Below, piece by piece: positions 1 through 7,897 of a DNA stretch of 57,330 bases. A program made the position numbers and the translations under genes. This DNA is from an uncultured Bacteroidia bacterium (GTDB taxonomy: Bacteria > Bacteroidota > Bacteroidia > Bacteroidales > F082), in contig CADBZW010000013.1 of NCBI GenBank assembly GCA_902799345.1, forward strand, positions 1-57,330. The letters are read 5' to 3'. Positions within the stretch are counted from its first letter, which is position 1, and every line of letters starts with the position of its first letter. Below the pieces are notes generated by a model that worked only from the letters and a program-made list of their open reading frames with translations, was not told the DNA's origin and did no database searches.

Positions 1-68
1 AAGTGGAGACTCCGCTGATAGTCGGAACTAATGATAGCGATGTGATGTACTTTGTTCAGGTGTAGCAT
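1..68 (-). CDS. VOC (glyoxalase/bleomycin-resistance) family protein, N-terminal fragment
   Basis: Reading leftwards from an ATG at 68, the frame gives MLHLNKVHHIAIISSDYQRS and leaves the window after about 22 codons. Proteins of the VOC fold that start this way (an N-x-(V/I)-HHIAII core followed by S-DY-xx-S) are small glyoxalase-like metalloenzymes or isomerases; the HH pair includes the usual first metal ligand. Only the first strand is visible, so substrate and completeness cannot be judged. A consensus -7 box on the minus strand lies at 372-379, about 300 bases upstream, so the gene would have a long leader or an upstream partner. Confidence 0.6.
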   Translation of the reverse strand, partial: MLHLNKVHHIAIISSDYQRSLH

Positions 69-412
69 GGCTTTATAAAGGGTCTTGTTCTATAAGTTCA
101 CTACGAGATGAGTGATGTTCTCACATAAGTTTTCGGCAATTCTCCAAGGTTCTTCTGCCTCCATTGGGAAGACCGTCGGTCGTGTTATGTATGATTCAAT
201 CATATAAATTCCGATTTATGTGTTTCTAAAGAGTAGCAATTACTATGAGTCTTCAACACCCACTGCCGTCAATGCTACACGTAAGCATGACAAAGATAAC
301 CAGCAACTTCACCTTTGCCGATGCCAGCCAATGTGTTCGCCACTATGATGTCTTTTCTCTCGTTCACGATGCAAAAGTAGTCAAATTCTTTTATTGAGGT
401 GATGTTTTTGAG
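69..412. other. Gene-poor stretch with a leftward promoter and a possible gene remnant
   Basis: No convincing gene is seen. The minus strand has TACTTTTG at 372-379, an exact Bacteroidetes -7 box. Just downstream a GTG-initiated minus-strand frame of about 30 codons (roughly 364-273) reads VNERKDIIVANTLAGIGKGE and then soon stops. This could be the start of a decayed gene or chance. The rest shows nothing recognisable. Confidence 0.35.
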
Positions 413-454
413 GGCTTTCAAGTACGTTGAAGCTTAAAGATAGCAGTTGAGACA

Positions 455-809
455 GCCGCTGGCGCGGTGTTTTTGCCCATCATCAAGCCCAAGCCGTGGG
501 TAAGGCGCAACGGCCTTTCATTAGACTTTCATGCAGGCGAGCCGCCTACATGCCGGATGGGGCCGCTCTGGGCAAGTGTCTCAGCGGAGCAAGGGCCAAA
601 AGAAAAATGATGATGCCCTCGACCGCGAGACTCTTGCCCAGAGCGATTTAGAAGTAGAGGCAGGCCGTCGCGCGGCGCTGGGCGGTGTTGCAGACAGGCA
701 GAGTGTTCGCCCGCAGGAACGAGGACGAGCACCCTGCCTGTCTGCTTTACCGCACAGCATTGGGGAGGCAAAGTTAAAGCCCAAGCCTTGCAAAAACCGT
801 GACAGCGGC
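455..809. repeat. Palindromic repeat element, copy A (terminal inverted repeats, nested hairpins)
   Basis: The left end (455-476, starting GCCGCTG and ending GGTGTTTTTGC) is complementary, with small gaps, to the right end at 790-809 (GCAAAAACCGTGACAGCGGC). Inside are two further stems: CGCTCTGGGCA at 564-574 with TGCCCAGAGCG at 635-645, continued by GTCTC 578-582 with GAGAC 627-631; and CAGACAGGCAG at 691-701 with CTGCCTGTCTG at 734-744. Copy B at 1021-1340 has the same architecture. The similarity extends left to about 413 (A) and 979 (B). Either a MITE-like element or a structured RNA would fit; no protein is encoded that I can support. Confidence 0.75.
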
Positions 810-1020
810 GGCTTGGACGGTAGAGGCTAATAATAGGAGCTATAAGACAGATGAGACTGATATTCTCTATCGTTATGCGTACTTTAACTTCGTTGAATGC
901 TTTGCATTTCGTGCTATCGTGCTTACGAAAGTGGTTTAGAGATTGCGGATCAAGTCCGCAATGAGGGTTTAGATGGATGGCTTTCAAGTTCGTTGGTGCT
1001 TAAAGATAGTAGTTTAGACA

Positions 1021-1340
1021 GCCGCTGGCGCGGTGTTTTTGCCCATCATAAAGCTTTAGTCGTGGGTAAGGCGCGACGGCCTTTCATTAGACTTTCATGC
1101 AGGCGAGCCGCCTACATGCCTGATGTTGCCGCCCCGGGCATGTGTCGCAGCGGAGCAAGGGCTAAAAGAAAAATACATGAAGCCCGCGACCGCTGCGACT
1201 CTTGCCCAGGGCGATTGAGAAGTGGTGGCAGGCCGTCGCGCGGCGCTGGGCGGTGATGTCGACGAGCAGAGTGGTCTACCGCAGGAACGAGGACAGCCAC
1301 CCTGCTCGGCGGCTTGCCTTGCAAAAACCGTGACAGCGGC
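1021..1340. repeat. Palindromic repeat element, copy B
   Basis: Second copy of the element at 455-809. The terminal arms are 1021-1042 and 1321-1340. The inner stems are CGCCCCGGGCA at 1130-1140 with TGCCCAGGGCG at 1203-1213, GTCGCAGCGG at 1144-1153 with CCGCTGCGAC at 1190-1199, and CGAGCAG at 1263-1269 with CTGCTCG at 1302-1308, extended by GTGG/CCAC. Several positions differ from copy A on both sides of the same base pair, so pairing is kept while sequence drifts. The loop core CGCAGGAACGAGGAC is the same in both copies. Confidence 0.75.
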
Positions 1341-1350
1341 GGCGTGGGTC

Positions 1351-1400
1351 AGTTGAGAGTTGAGAGTTGAGAGTTTAGAGTTGTTGGGAGTTGAGAGTTT
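1351..1400. repeat. Tandem heptamer AGTTGAG/AGAGTTG
   Basis: Four 7-base units (AGTTGAG three times, then AGTTTAG) run from 1351 to 1378, followed by degenerate copies. The reverse complement of the same heptamer forms the array at 30080-30135, so this is a dispersed simple repeat and not coding sequence. Confidence 0.7.
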
Positions 1401-1450
1401 TAAGTAATGGGAGTTATAGGACGGATGGGACTGATATTCTATAGGGTTTG

Positions 1451-1490
1451 CGTGCTAACGTGCTATCGTACTTACGTGCTTACGTGCTTA
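1451..1490. repeat. 8-base periodic repeat CGTGCTWA, five units
   Basis: Five consecutive octamers: CGTGCTAA, CGTGCTAT, CGTACTTA, CGTGCTTA, CGTGCTTA. Shorter arrays of the same octamer occur at 911-926, 7297-7320, 7842-7857, 8109-8132 and 11380-11411, several of them directly upstream of genes. Here the array lies in the gene-free island. Confidence 0.75.
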
Positions 1491-1693
1491 CGGCCAGTCG
1501 GCCCTTCGACGCTTCGACAGGCTCAGCGACCGCAAGTTCAGCGACCACAGGCTCAGGGACCTTATACGGGGTGCGGCTGCTGGTATTGGCCGCGGAGGGG
1601 AACCCACAGGCGTTTTTGGGTGGGTGACGGGCGACCGACTGCGGCGAGTGTGGCTTATTCTCATCATATAGCTTTAAGGCGGTGGTAGAGCCA

Positions 1694-1791
1694 GCGACCT
1701 GACAACGGACTGAAAGCGGAGCGAGCAGACGACGCTGGAGGTACGGAAGCGTCGTCTGCCCGACGGAGCGAAAGGGTAGTCGTCAGGTCGC
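1694..1791. repeat. Nested inverted repeat, 98 bases
   Basis: An outer stem GCGACCTGAC (1694-1703) pairs with GTCAGGTCGC (1782-1791). An inner stem GCAGACGACGC (1725-1735) pairs with GCGTCGTCTGC (1749-1759). The sequence between the two stems is similar on both sides in direct orientation (AGCGGAGCGA and GACGGAGCGA). It resembles a REP-type or MITE-type element. No T-run follows, so a terminator is unlikely. Confidence 0.65.
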
Positions 1792-1840
1792 GGAACTTAG
1801 TAAGAGCTGAGGGAGTTCGTTCGCGTTGGCAACGCCTAAT

Positions 1841-1886
1841 CCCCCGCCCTGCGGGCACCCCCTTTCAAAGGGGGAAGGCGACCGTA
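1841..1886. repeat. CCCCCTTT/AAAGGGGG palindromic repeat, copy 1
   Basis: The core CCCCCTTTCAAAGGGGG is a perfect palindrome around a single C and is preceded by CCCCCGCCCTGCGGGCA. Related copies lie inside the lipoprotein gene at 3969-4013 and between genes at 7262-7290. About 25 bases downstream (1909-1926) is another hairpin, TTCCCGC-CTTC-GCGGGAA. Confidence 0.7.
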
Positions 1887-2174
1887 GCGGCGAATGGCAG
1901 CAGCGAGGTTCCCGCCTTCGCGGGAATTGCGGCTGACGGGACAAACACGATGTGGAGCCACCTAAGCGATGCGAGCAGGCGCAGGGGACGGCAGCGCGGA
2001 GAGGCGTTAATGTAGCGTAGGCCACAGAGAGGCACGAACCGTGGGCGTAGCGGAATGGTAGCCCGGAGCACTGACGGCCACAAGACAAACGCTTCGCTGG
2101 GGGCGGAACACCTTGGCGGGGATGGGATGGTAAATGGTAACGAGTGAATAAAACACGAAGCGGGATGGGAGGAT
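1887..2174. other. GC-rich gap without a supported gene
   Basis: Apart from the TTCCCGC/GCGGGAA hairpin at 1909-1926 nothing recognisable is seen. Short open frames exist on both strands, but they are made of low-complexity Arg/Pro/Ala-rich sequence typical of translated repeats. Confidence 0.5.
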
Positions 2175-2969
2175 TTAACTCTGAAGGCGGTCTATCAGGG
2201 TTGACTTGACGATTTCGTAGCCTTGGACGGGGTCGAAGATGTCGCCTAAACGGAGGAGGTTTTTGGTGTCGCCAAGGAAATCGGTGTCTTTCATCTTCTC
2301 TTCCATGTTCAAAACGTATTCCTTGTAGGTGGGGCTGTGGTCAACGACAAAGGCCATGTATTCTCGGTAACAACGGATTACATTATCGACGTTTAGATTG
2401 ACCATGGTCAAGGCTTTGTACAAATCATAGAGGTCGCGGCCTTTGAGCCGTTGGTATAAGGCGCGGAGCTTGGTGCCAACCAACTCGTCCAACTGATAAG
2501 TCAACAGTTCGGCAGTGCCTTCATACCATTGGCTTTTTACCTCAAAAGGCTTTCGCACCATGGGCAGAACGCTGAAATGCTCCTTGCAGTTGATCTCTAC
2601 TTTCAGATGGATGGGAAGTGACGGCACTCCTGAAGATGTTGTCCTGAAAATCAGCGTGTTGTTGTGCTTCTTCTGTTTTACTTTCGGCTCGCCAAGGAAT
2701 GAAAGTGCATCACGCAGATGGTCGTAGGTTTCCTTGATGGGGCCTGCCTCCACTTGAACAAGGTCGATGTCTTCGCTGTAGCGAGGCTGAGGATGGAGAT
2801 AAAGCTTGTGAAGTGCAGTGCCACCTCGGAAGGCCAAATGATCGGCGAGGTAGTCGTCCTTGTAAATCTCGACCAAGGCTTTGCATATTATCAAATCCTG
2901 TTCGACTTGGACCTCATTAGGCCAGGGCACGAACTGGTTCCATTCAGTTATTGCAGCTTGCGGTATCAT
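2175..2969 (-). CDS. Nucleotidyltransferase AbiEii/AbiGii toxin family protein
   Basis: 264 residues. The N-terminal half has the AbiEii-type nucleotidyltransferase signature: LAFRGGTALHKLY (about residues 45-57), then the metal-binding pair in RYSEDIDLVQV. This is the (G)GTxL…SxDIDL pattern of the DUF1814/AbiEii fold. Characterised family members add nucleotides to tRNA acceptor stems and stop growth; others act in abortive phage infection. The ATG at 2969 overlaps the stop of the upstream AbiEi gene by 4 bases, so the two are translationally coupled. The pair fits a type IV or type II toxin-antitoxin system. Target and phage specificity cannot be read from the sequence. Confidence 0.88.
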   Translation of the reverse strand: MIPQAAITEWNQFVPWPNEVQVEQDLIICKALVEIYKDDYLADHLAFRGGTALHKLYLHPQPRYSEDIDLVQVEAGPIKETYDHLRDALSFLGEPKVKQKKHNNTLIFRTTSSGVPSLPIHLKVEINCKEHFSVLPMVRKPFEVKSQWYEGTAELLTYQLDELVGTKLRALYQRLKGRDLYDLYKALTMVNLNVDNVIRCYREYMAFVVDHSPTYKEYVLNMEEKMKDTDFLGDTKNLLRLGDIFDPVQGYEIVKSTLIDRLQS

Positions 2970-3784
2970 AATTCGTCTATTTCAATTTCTTGGTTTACCA
3001 TTATTTTCCATCGTTTGTTCAGCTCACAGTCATCTGAAACTTCTTTTGTAGTTTTCAAAGCGACTTTCCTGAAGCGAAGATTTGCGGATTTCGCCAAAGC
3101 AAACAGCTCGTTAGACTTTTCCTGTTCATCGAGCACGGCTTCCAACAGGTAGCCCAAGCGTTGGATTACCGGAGTGTTGAAATAGTCCAGCAACTTGGGG
3201 GAGATAGCGGTGAAGTGGATTTCTTCAGCCAATTCGGCCAAGACCGTTGTCACTCTCGTAAGGCCACCGACAGCTTGTTCCGAATCGACCAAATCCAAAG
3301 CGGTAAGTTCTGGGGAAGACACATTCACATAACCTGTCTGCGTTTGGAATTTCCTGGTGAAATCCATGGGTAAATGTTCACGTTTGAAAAGCAGGATTTC
3401 GGTTCCGGCTTTAATGCCTGAATGGAAAGCCTTTCCTTCGATGAATACCGTAAAGTTTTGTGGTCTTTGATGGGCTGCACCGTACATTTCGGCGGCATTA
3501 AGTAGGGCCACATAGTATTGACAGCCAAGATAACGCATCAGATTGTCGAGATAAAACACAGGAGGGACGATGCCTTTGAGTTTGTATTCGGTTGGGACAA
3601 TGACATAGAAATTGTGCCAAGGCGAAACGACAGTGTTTTTGGCAATCAGTCGTGTGATGGTTCTTGTGATGGCGTTGGAAGACTTATCGGGAAAGGCGGA
3701 GCACAAATCGTTTTTGGTAAAGAAGAAATGTCCTCGCATTGACATTGAATCAATCCATTTAGGTATGCTTTTCTGCTCTTCCAT
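2966..3784 (-). CDS. AbiEi-like antitoxin / transcriptional regulator
   Basis: 272 residues from the ATG at 3784. An in-frame TTG at 3802 exists, but it would start almost at the transcript end, since TACTTTTG on the minus strand lies at 3811-3818. The N-terminal part looks like the winged-helix domain of AbiEi antitoxins (FFFTKNDLCSAFPDKSSNAI, ITRLIAKNTVV). It is followed by the middle domain with YLGCQYYVALLNAAEMYGA, a segment characteristic of the family. In known AbiE systems this protein represses the operon and neutralises the AbiEii toxin. It is the first gene of the two-gene operon. Confidence 0.85.
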   Translation of the reverse strand: MEEQKSIPKWIDSMSMRGHFFFTKNDLCSAFPDKSSNAITRTITRLIAKNTVVSPWHNFYVIVPTEYKLKGIVPPVFYLDNLMRYLGCQYYVALLNAAEMYGAAHQRPQNFTVFIEGKAFHSGIKAGTEILLFKREHLPMDFTRKFQTQTGYVNVSSPELTALDLVDSEQAVGGLTRVTTVLAELAEEIHFTAISPKLLDYFNTPVIQRLGYLLEAVLDEQEKSNELFALAKSANLRFRKVALKTTKEVSDDCELNKRWKIMVNQEIEIDEL

Positions 3785-3810
3785 TTTCTTGGTTTTTGAC
3801 AATCACGATG

Positions 3811-3818
3811 CAAAAGTA
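3811..3818 (-). promoter_or_regulatory. -7 box of the AbiE operon promoter
   Basis: TACTTTTG on the minus strand matches TAnnTTTG exactly. Transcription would begin around 3804, leaving a leader of about 20 bases before the ATG at 3784. No clear TTG element is seen 19-21 bases upstream. Confidence 0.55.
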
Positions 3819-3905
3819 TACAAAATTTGTCTTGTTTTGCTTTCTGATTGCAAATATTTTGTGATTTTTGATTGAATTTGATGGATTTTGACTAATTTTG
3901 CGGGC

Positions 3906-5708
3906 ATGAAATGGTGGTTTTCCATAGGGATTGTTTTGCTGGTGGCGGTGTTGGTGGGATGTAATACTCCCCCGCCCGTTGGGCACCCCCTCTCAGAGGG
4001 GGAAGGGCTACCGCACGAGGTGTGCCAGGAACTGGCGGAGATTGATTCGCTGATGTGGCAGCAGCCGGATAGTGCTTTGGCGGTGATGATGAAGTTTGCG
4101 GGGAGTGCGGCAGCGGATAGTCTGGATGAGTTTAACGGGCATTACTGCCAGGTGCTGATTTCGGAGCTGCTGTTTAAGAATGACTATGGGCAGAGCAATA
4201 GAGAAGAATTGCTGGAGGCTGTGAGTTATTTTGATTCGTTGATTATTGCAGACGAACGCAGTGAATCCGAACAAGATCGGAATGCGTTTTTAGATGCTCG
4301 GGCACATTATATTAATGGTGTGGGGTATGCTGAAAAGGACAGCGTGGTTGAGGCGTGTGGGGAATACCTCTGTGCCTTGCGGACGATGGAGAGTCATTAT
4401 CCCGAGAACGAACTGGTGGGCACGAAGGCACGTTTCATGGTTTTGACCTACAACCGTCTTGTGGATTTGTTTTCCGACCAATACATGCCGGAATCTGTCA
4501 TCATCTGTAGCAAGCAGGCCTTACATTATGACGCGATCGAGCCTCTTTCACCGACCAACCGCGCCAATGTCTTGTATCGTATTGGAACTCATTGCGACAT
4601 GTTGAAAGAAGCGGACAGTGCGGCCTTTTATTATGAGGCGGCTATGAAAGCCATGACAGGAAGAAACAGCTTGGTTTATAGGGATTTGATTTCCTCGATG
4701 GCGTACCATGAGTACAGCATCCACCATGATACAATGAATTCGTTGGATAGCCTAAAAAGGATGGCGACGCTGTCCGTAGGAGAAAGGGAAAGGCTGATCA
4801 GATTCCTGACCATTGGCGCCATCTATCATGACATAGGGCAATATGATTCCGCAAAGGTCTATCTGGAGCCTGTGCTTGAAAACAGTCCCGACAAAGCGGA
4901 AATAGCAGCAGGTTTTTTGCGAGACATCGCCATAAGCGAAGCCGATACGCTGAAAACCGAGCAATATGCCCGACTTCTTGTTAAAGATGCCTCAAAGGAA
5001 GTCGAATCGCAAGCGCGGGTTTCAAAGCTCAATGACATATTTCAACAGCATCTGCAATGGGAACAGGAACGGGCAGATGCCGAAAGGCAGGGGAAAGCCC
5101 GTGTCAGAAGAAACAGGATGATCGTGGCGACAGGCATCCTTGCGGTGTTGGCCGCTCTTACAGCTTGGCTGCTCCACAGGCGCAAGATGAAAGCCGAAAG
5201 GGAAGCCCATCGTTTGGAAAAAGCGTCGATGTCGGGACGGTTGAAAAAGAGCAACCAGGAGGTGAGGGAGCTGAAGGACCAAATCAAACGGCAGGAGGAG
5301 GTGAACGCGAAGCCCCAACAGGCTGAATCGTTCACCGATGAGCCTATCTGCCGCCTCATCATGGAGCGGGTGCATGAAGGGCAGTTCAAGGCGCAGATGG
5401 ACTGCAAGCTTTATAAGGATGCCGCCTTAAGCAAGGAACAGGTGACGGCGTTGCGCGATGCCGCCGACCGCCATTTCAATCTGTTCACCGTCAGGCTGGC
5501 CAAAGCCTATCCCAACCTTACCAAGAACGACCTCGACTATTGCTGCCTCTATCTGCTTGGCCTTTCTGACGCCGACATCTCTGCCCTGATGCAGCGGGCT
5601 TACACCACCGTGAACGACCGAGGCCGCAAAATGAAAGCCATTTTCGGTGCTGAAGAGCCTCTTTCGGTCACTCTCCGAGGCTTCGCGGAGGAATCCACAT
5701 CTAATTGA
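3906..5708 (+). CDS. Lipoprotein-like TPR protein with transmembrane segment, coiled coil and C-terminal LuxR-like HTH
   Basis: 600 residues from the ATG at 3906, chosen because it gives a clean lipoprotein signal (hydrophobic stretch, then LVGC). A TTG at 3888 would extend it without gain. The middle is helical and TPR-like. A transmembrane segment lies near residues 404-424 (MIVATGILAVLAALTAWLLH), then a charged coiled coil. The C-terminus (about 530-585, LTKNDLDYCCLYLLGLSDAD) resembles the HTH end of Bacteroidetes TPR membrane regulators. A periplasmic sensor and cytoplasmic DNA-binding tail is the likely layout. Residues just after the lipobox (PPPVGHPLSEGEG) are encoded by a genomic palindromic repeat. 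The signal is unknown; the surface-protein genes that follow are possible targets. Confidence 0.85.
   Translation: MKWWFSIGIVLLVAVLVGCNTPPPVGHPLSEGEGLPHEVCQELAEIDSLMWQQPDSALAVMMKFAGSAAADSLDEFNGHYCQVLISELLFKNDYGQSNREELLEAVSYFDSLIIADERSESEQDRNAFLDARAHYINGVGYAEKDSVVEACGEYLCALRTMESHYPENELVGTKARFMVLTYNRLVDLFSDQYMPESVIICSKQALHYDAIEPLSPTNRANVLYRIGTHCDMLKEADSAAFYYEAAMKAMTGRNSLVYRDLISSMAYHEYSIHHDTMNSLDSLKRMATLSVGERERLIRFLTIGAIYHDIGQYDSAKVYLEPVLENSPDKAEIAAGFLRDIAISEADTLKTEQYARLLVKDASKEVESQARVSKLNDIFQQHLQWEQERADAERQGKARVRRNRMIVATGILAVLAALTAWLLHRRKMKAEREAHRLEKASMSGRLKKSNQEVRELKDQIKRQEEVNAKPQQAESFTDEPICRLIMERVHEGQFKAQMDCKLYKDAALSKEQVTALRDAADRHFNLFTVRLAKAYPNLTKNDLDYCCLYLLGLSDADISALMQRAYTTVNDRGRKMKAIFGAEEPLSVTLRGFAEESTSN
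3969..4013. repeat. CCCCCTTT-type palindromic repeat, copy 2, inside a coding sequence
   Basis: CCCCCGCCCGTTGGGCA followed by CCCCCTCTCAGAGGGGG and AAGGGCTACCG matches the intergenic repeat at 1841-1886 with few changes. Here it lies in frame directly behind the lipobox cysteine codon of the TPR regulator and is translated. Confidence 0.75.
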
Positions 5709-5757
5709 TTATCGGTACGATAGCGAAAAACCCGTACAAACCCGTACATGGTTTTGC

Positions 5758-5788
5758 TTGCCATGCGCTGGGGCTTGGTGTAGTTTTG
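5758..5788 (+). promoter_or_regulatory. Promoter of the T9SS cargo gene
   Basis: TTG at 5758-5760, a 20-base spacer, then TAGTTTTG at 5781-5788, matching TTG-N19-21-TAnnTTTG. The start codon at 5815 lies about 20 bases after the expected transcription start. Confidence 0.65.
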
Positions 5789-5814
5789 CCGAAAAATTCT
5801 AAAAGCTAACGAAT

Positions 5815-7254
5815 ATGAAAACGACAAGATTTTACACCCTGCTTGTGCTCCTGCTGATGGCGGGAGTATTGCAGGCACAAAACCATGATTGGCCAATAGA
5901 CCTGTGGACTGATGTGGTGACCGAGCAACCGGAAGGCTATGTTGTGGACGCTTTTGGTGACGTGCACATCTATTCCGCTGAGGGTTTGGCCTGGCTTTCG
6001 GTGCTGAGTAACGGCCTTCATGGGCAGGATGTGGATGAGTTTGAGGAAAGGACTGTCTATTTGGAGGAAAGCATTGATTTGGCAGGTCATGTCTGGACTC
6101 CGATCGCAGCCGCCACTTTTGATGAAACCACAGGCGATATGTACATCCATTATTTCAAAGGTGCTTTCGACGGGAAACAACATTTGATTGATAATCTGTT
6201 GCTGTATAAAGACTTTCCCCTTGAGCACATGGGACTGTTTGGAATCGTAAAAAACGGAGTAATACGCAACGTGATTGTCGAAAATTGTAGATTAGAGTTT
6301 AATATAATGGAGGGATGGACTCCTGTGTGCGGTGTTCTCGCCTATCATTTGGAAGAGAACTCCATGGCTGAAAACTGCTATGCCCATTGCTTGGAGTTCA
6401 AAGCAATCCATGGAGGCTTGTTTTATGGGGTTGACATGAACTCGTCGGTGACCAACTGCATGGTTCGATACGATTTCAAGTATGAAGGTTATTATGGCTG
6501 CGGAATCAGTGATTTCAATTATGGCAAGATTATCAATTGCGCATCTGTTATTGATACGTTGCAATGGCCTTATTTGTGGGATCCGTCGGGTGTTGCCAGT
6601 GAAAATTCTGGGCAAATCGAGAACTGCTACTCTTATTGGGGCGAGTTGGTGGAATTTCCATTCTATGCCCCTTATGCTCCTCGCAATGGTGTGGCCTACT
6701 TTAATGATTATGGTGTCGCCAAAAATTGTTATTACAATAGGATGCCACAAGTTTGGCAATTTGACGACAGTCCTGGTCACGGCGGAACGTTTCAGGATGT
6801 GTCGCAATATGACATGGAAAACGATGATTGGCAACTTATGAATCCGATCATCATAGGAGGTACAACAACAAATGATTTGGTCGAGGTGCTGAACCTTTGG
6901 ATTGACAGCCAACCCAACAGCGACGACTATCTCCATTGGTGTGCAGATACCACAGGCTTCAATCACGGTTTACCCATTTTCGCAGATTATGACTTGACCA
7001 GTATTGAAGAGCAATGCGAGAACGTTAACGCCATCGCTTATCCCAATCCGGGAAAGGATGTGCTGAATATCCGCACGGGGTTGCAGGATGCTTGGGTGGA
7101 AGTGTATGATGTGAATGGGAGACTTATACATAGACAGGATATTACGGAGAATGTGGCGGGGATTGATGCTGGGGGATGGGCTGAAGGAGTTTATGTTTGT
7201 AAGGTGATATCAAACGGCAAATTAGCGGAAACGGGAAAGTGGATTAAGGAGTGA
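5815..7254 (+). CDS. Secreted GLUG-like repeat protein with type IX secretion C-terminal domain
   Basis: 479 residues. A signal peptide (LLVLLLMAGVLQAQ) is followed by GLUG-like material (HMGLFGIVKNGVIRNVIVEN; later INCASV, IENCYSYWG), a repeat type common in bacterial surface proteins. The last 75 residues form a typical Por/type A sorting domain: IAYPNPGKDVLNIRTG, WVEVYDVNGRLI, and an end in GVYVCKVISNGKL. Such domains direct export across the outer membrane by the type IX system, usually with removal of the domain and anchoring to the surface. The ligand is unknown. It follows the TPR/HTH regulator on the same strand and has its own promoter. Confidence 0.88.
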   Translation: MKTTRFYTLLVLLLMAGVLQAQNHDWPIDLWTDVVTEQPEGYVVDAFGDVHIYSAEGLAWLSVLSNGLHGQDVDEFEERTVYLEESIDLAGHVWTPIAAATFDETTGDMYIHYFKGAFDGKQHLIDNLLLYKDFPLEHMGLFGIVKNGVIRNVIVENCRLEFNIMEGWTPVCGVLAYHLEENSMAENCYAHCLEFKAIHGGLFYGVDMNSSVTNCMVRYDFKYEGYYGCGISDFNYGKIINCASVIDTLQWPYLWDPSGVASENSGQIENCYSYWGELVEFPFYAPYAPRNGVAYFNDYGVAKNCYYNRMPQVWQFDDSPGHGGTFQDVSQYDMENDDWQLMNPIIIGGTTTNDLVEVLNLWIDSQPNSDDYLHWCADTTGFNHGLPIFADYDLTSIEEQCENVNAIAYPNPGKDVLNIRTGLQDAWVEVYDVNGRLIHRQDITENVAGIDAGGWAEGVYVCKVISNGKLAETGKWIKE

Positions 7255-7261
7255 CTCGACT

Positions 7262-7290
7262 CCCCCTGGCCCCCTCTGAGAGGGGGAAGC
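7262..7290. repeat. CCCCCTCT-type palindromic repeat, copy 3
   Basis: A third, shorter copy with the core CCCCCTCTGAGAGGGGG lies directly after the stop of the T9SS cargo gene. It may serve as a weak terminator, but no T-run follows. Confidence 0.6.
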
Positions 7291-7296
7291 GTTATA

Positions 7297-7354
7297 CGTG
7301 CTTACGTACTATCGTGCTAACGAGGTGGGACTTATAGGACAGATAAGACAAATA
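7297..7354. repeat. CGTGCTWA octamer array plus GGACAGATAAGAC repeat
   Basis: Three octamers (CGTGCTTA, CGTACTAT, CGTGCTAA; 7297-7320) are followed by GGGACTTATAGGACAGATAA and related sequence up to 7354. The same two-part arrangement recurs at 7842-7895. Degenerate versions lie at 832-865 and 1408-1435. Confidence 0.7.
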
Positions 7355-7373
7355 AAACGTAAAATATAAAACG

Positions 7374-7742
7374 ATGAAAAAGACAATTAGACTAATGCTG
7401 ATGCTGCTGGTTGTGGCAGGCATGATGACCGTATCCTCATGTAAAAAGGAGAAGGTGTTACCGGAAAAAATCACCGTTAGTGGCTATGTAACCTATGATG
7501 ACGGACAACCCTTTGTGGACGTTCATGTTTTGTTGTGTTCAAGCACCTTCATGGGTCCGAGCATTCCCTTAGGCGAAACCATTTACACCGACGAGCTTGG
7601 CCATTACGAGGTTGAATTCAAACCTGATAAAGACCATACTTACAAATTGATCTTCGAAAGTCACCAGTATTATCACAACTACAGTTTGACTAAATGGGAA
7701 GCAGTACAGGAACACGATGTTGTATGGGAGAAAATAGAGTAA
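7374..7742 (+). CDS. Small lipoprotein with carboxypeptidase-like regulatory fold
   Basis: 122 residues. The lipoprotein signal MKKTIRLMLMLLVVAG ends in VSSCKK. The mature part reads like a short transthyretin-like/carboxypeptidase regulatory domain: KITVSGYVTYDDGQPFVDVH, then a stretch resembling the Y-TDELGHYEVEF turn of such domains. These domains are beta-sandwich modules at the cell envelope with no enzymatic role. It is preceded by the octamer repeat and stands alone on the plus strand. A binding partner is not evident. Confidence 0.8.
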   Translation: MKKTIRLMLMLLVVAGMMTVSSCKKEKVLPEKITVSGYVTYDDGQPFVDVHVLLCSSTFMGPSIPLGETIYTDELGHYEVEFKPDKDHTYKLIFESHQYYHNYSLTKWEAVQEHDVVWEKIE

Positions 7743-7841
7743 CTTAGCAAATTCCAGCCTTACCAAAGCCATCGAGAGCCTTGGCCGCTCTATCGGCGAC
7801 AAGGGGTTGGTTCGGGGCTTTCTTTGGCTTTTTTCGGTATG

Positions 7842-7895
7842 CGTGTTATCGTGCTAACGACGGTGGGACTAATAGGACAGATAAGACTAATAGGA
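7842..7895. repeat. CGTGTTAT/CGTGCTAA octamers plus GGACAGATAAGAC repeat
   Basis: Two octamers at 7842-7857 are followed by GGGACTAATAGGACAGATAA and AGACTAATAGG. The same composite lies at 7297-7354. The ATG of the next lipoprotein gene is directly downstream (7898), so the repeat forms its whole leader. Confidence 0.7.
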
Positions 7896-7897
7896 AT

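Noticed and set aside
529-1256. Open frames of 70-152 codons on both strands in the left island
   Set aside because: They translate the palindromic element and its flanks, differ between the two copies in frame and length, and have low-complexity Arg/Pro/Ser content; selection appears to act on base pairing and not on protein.
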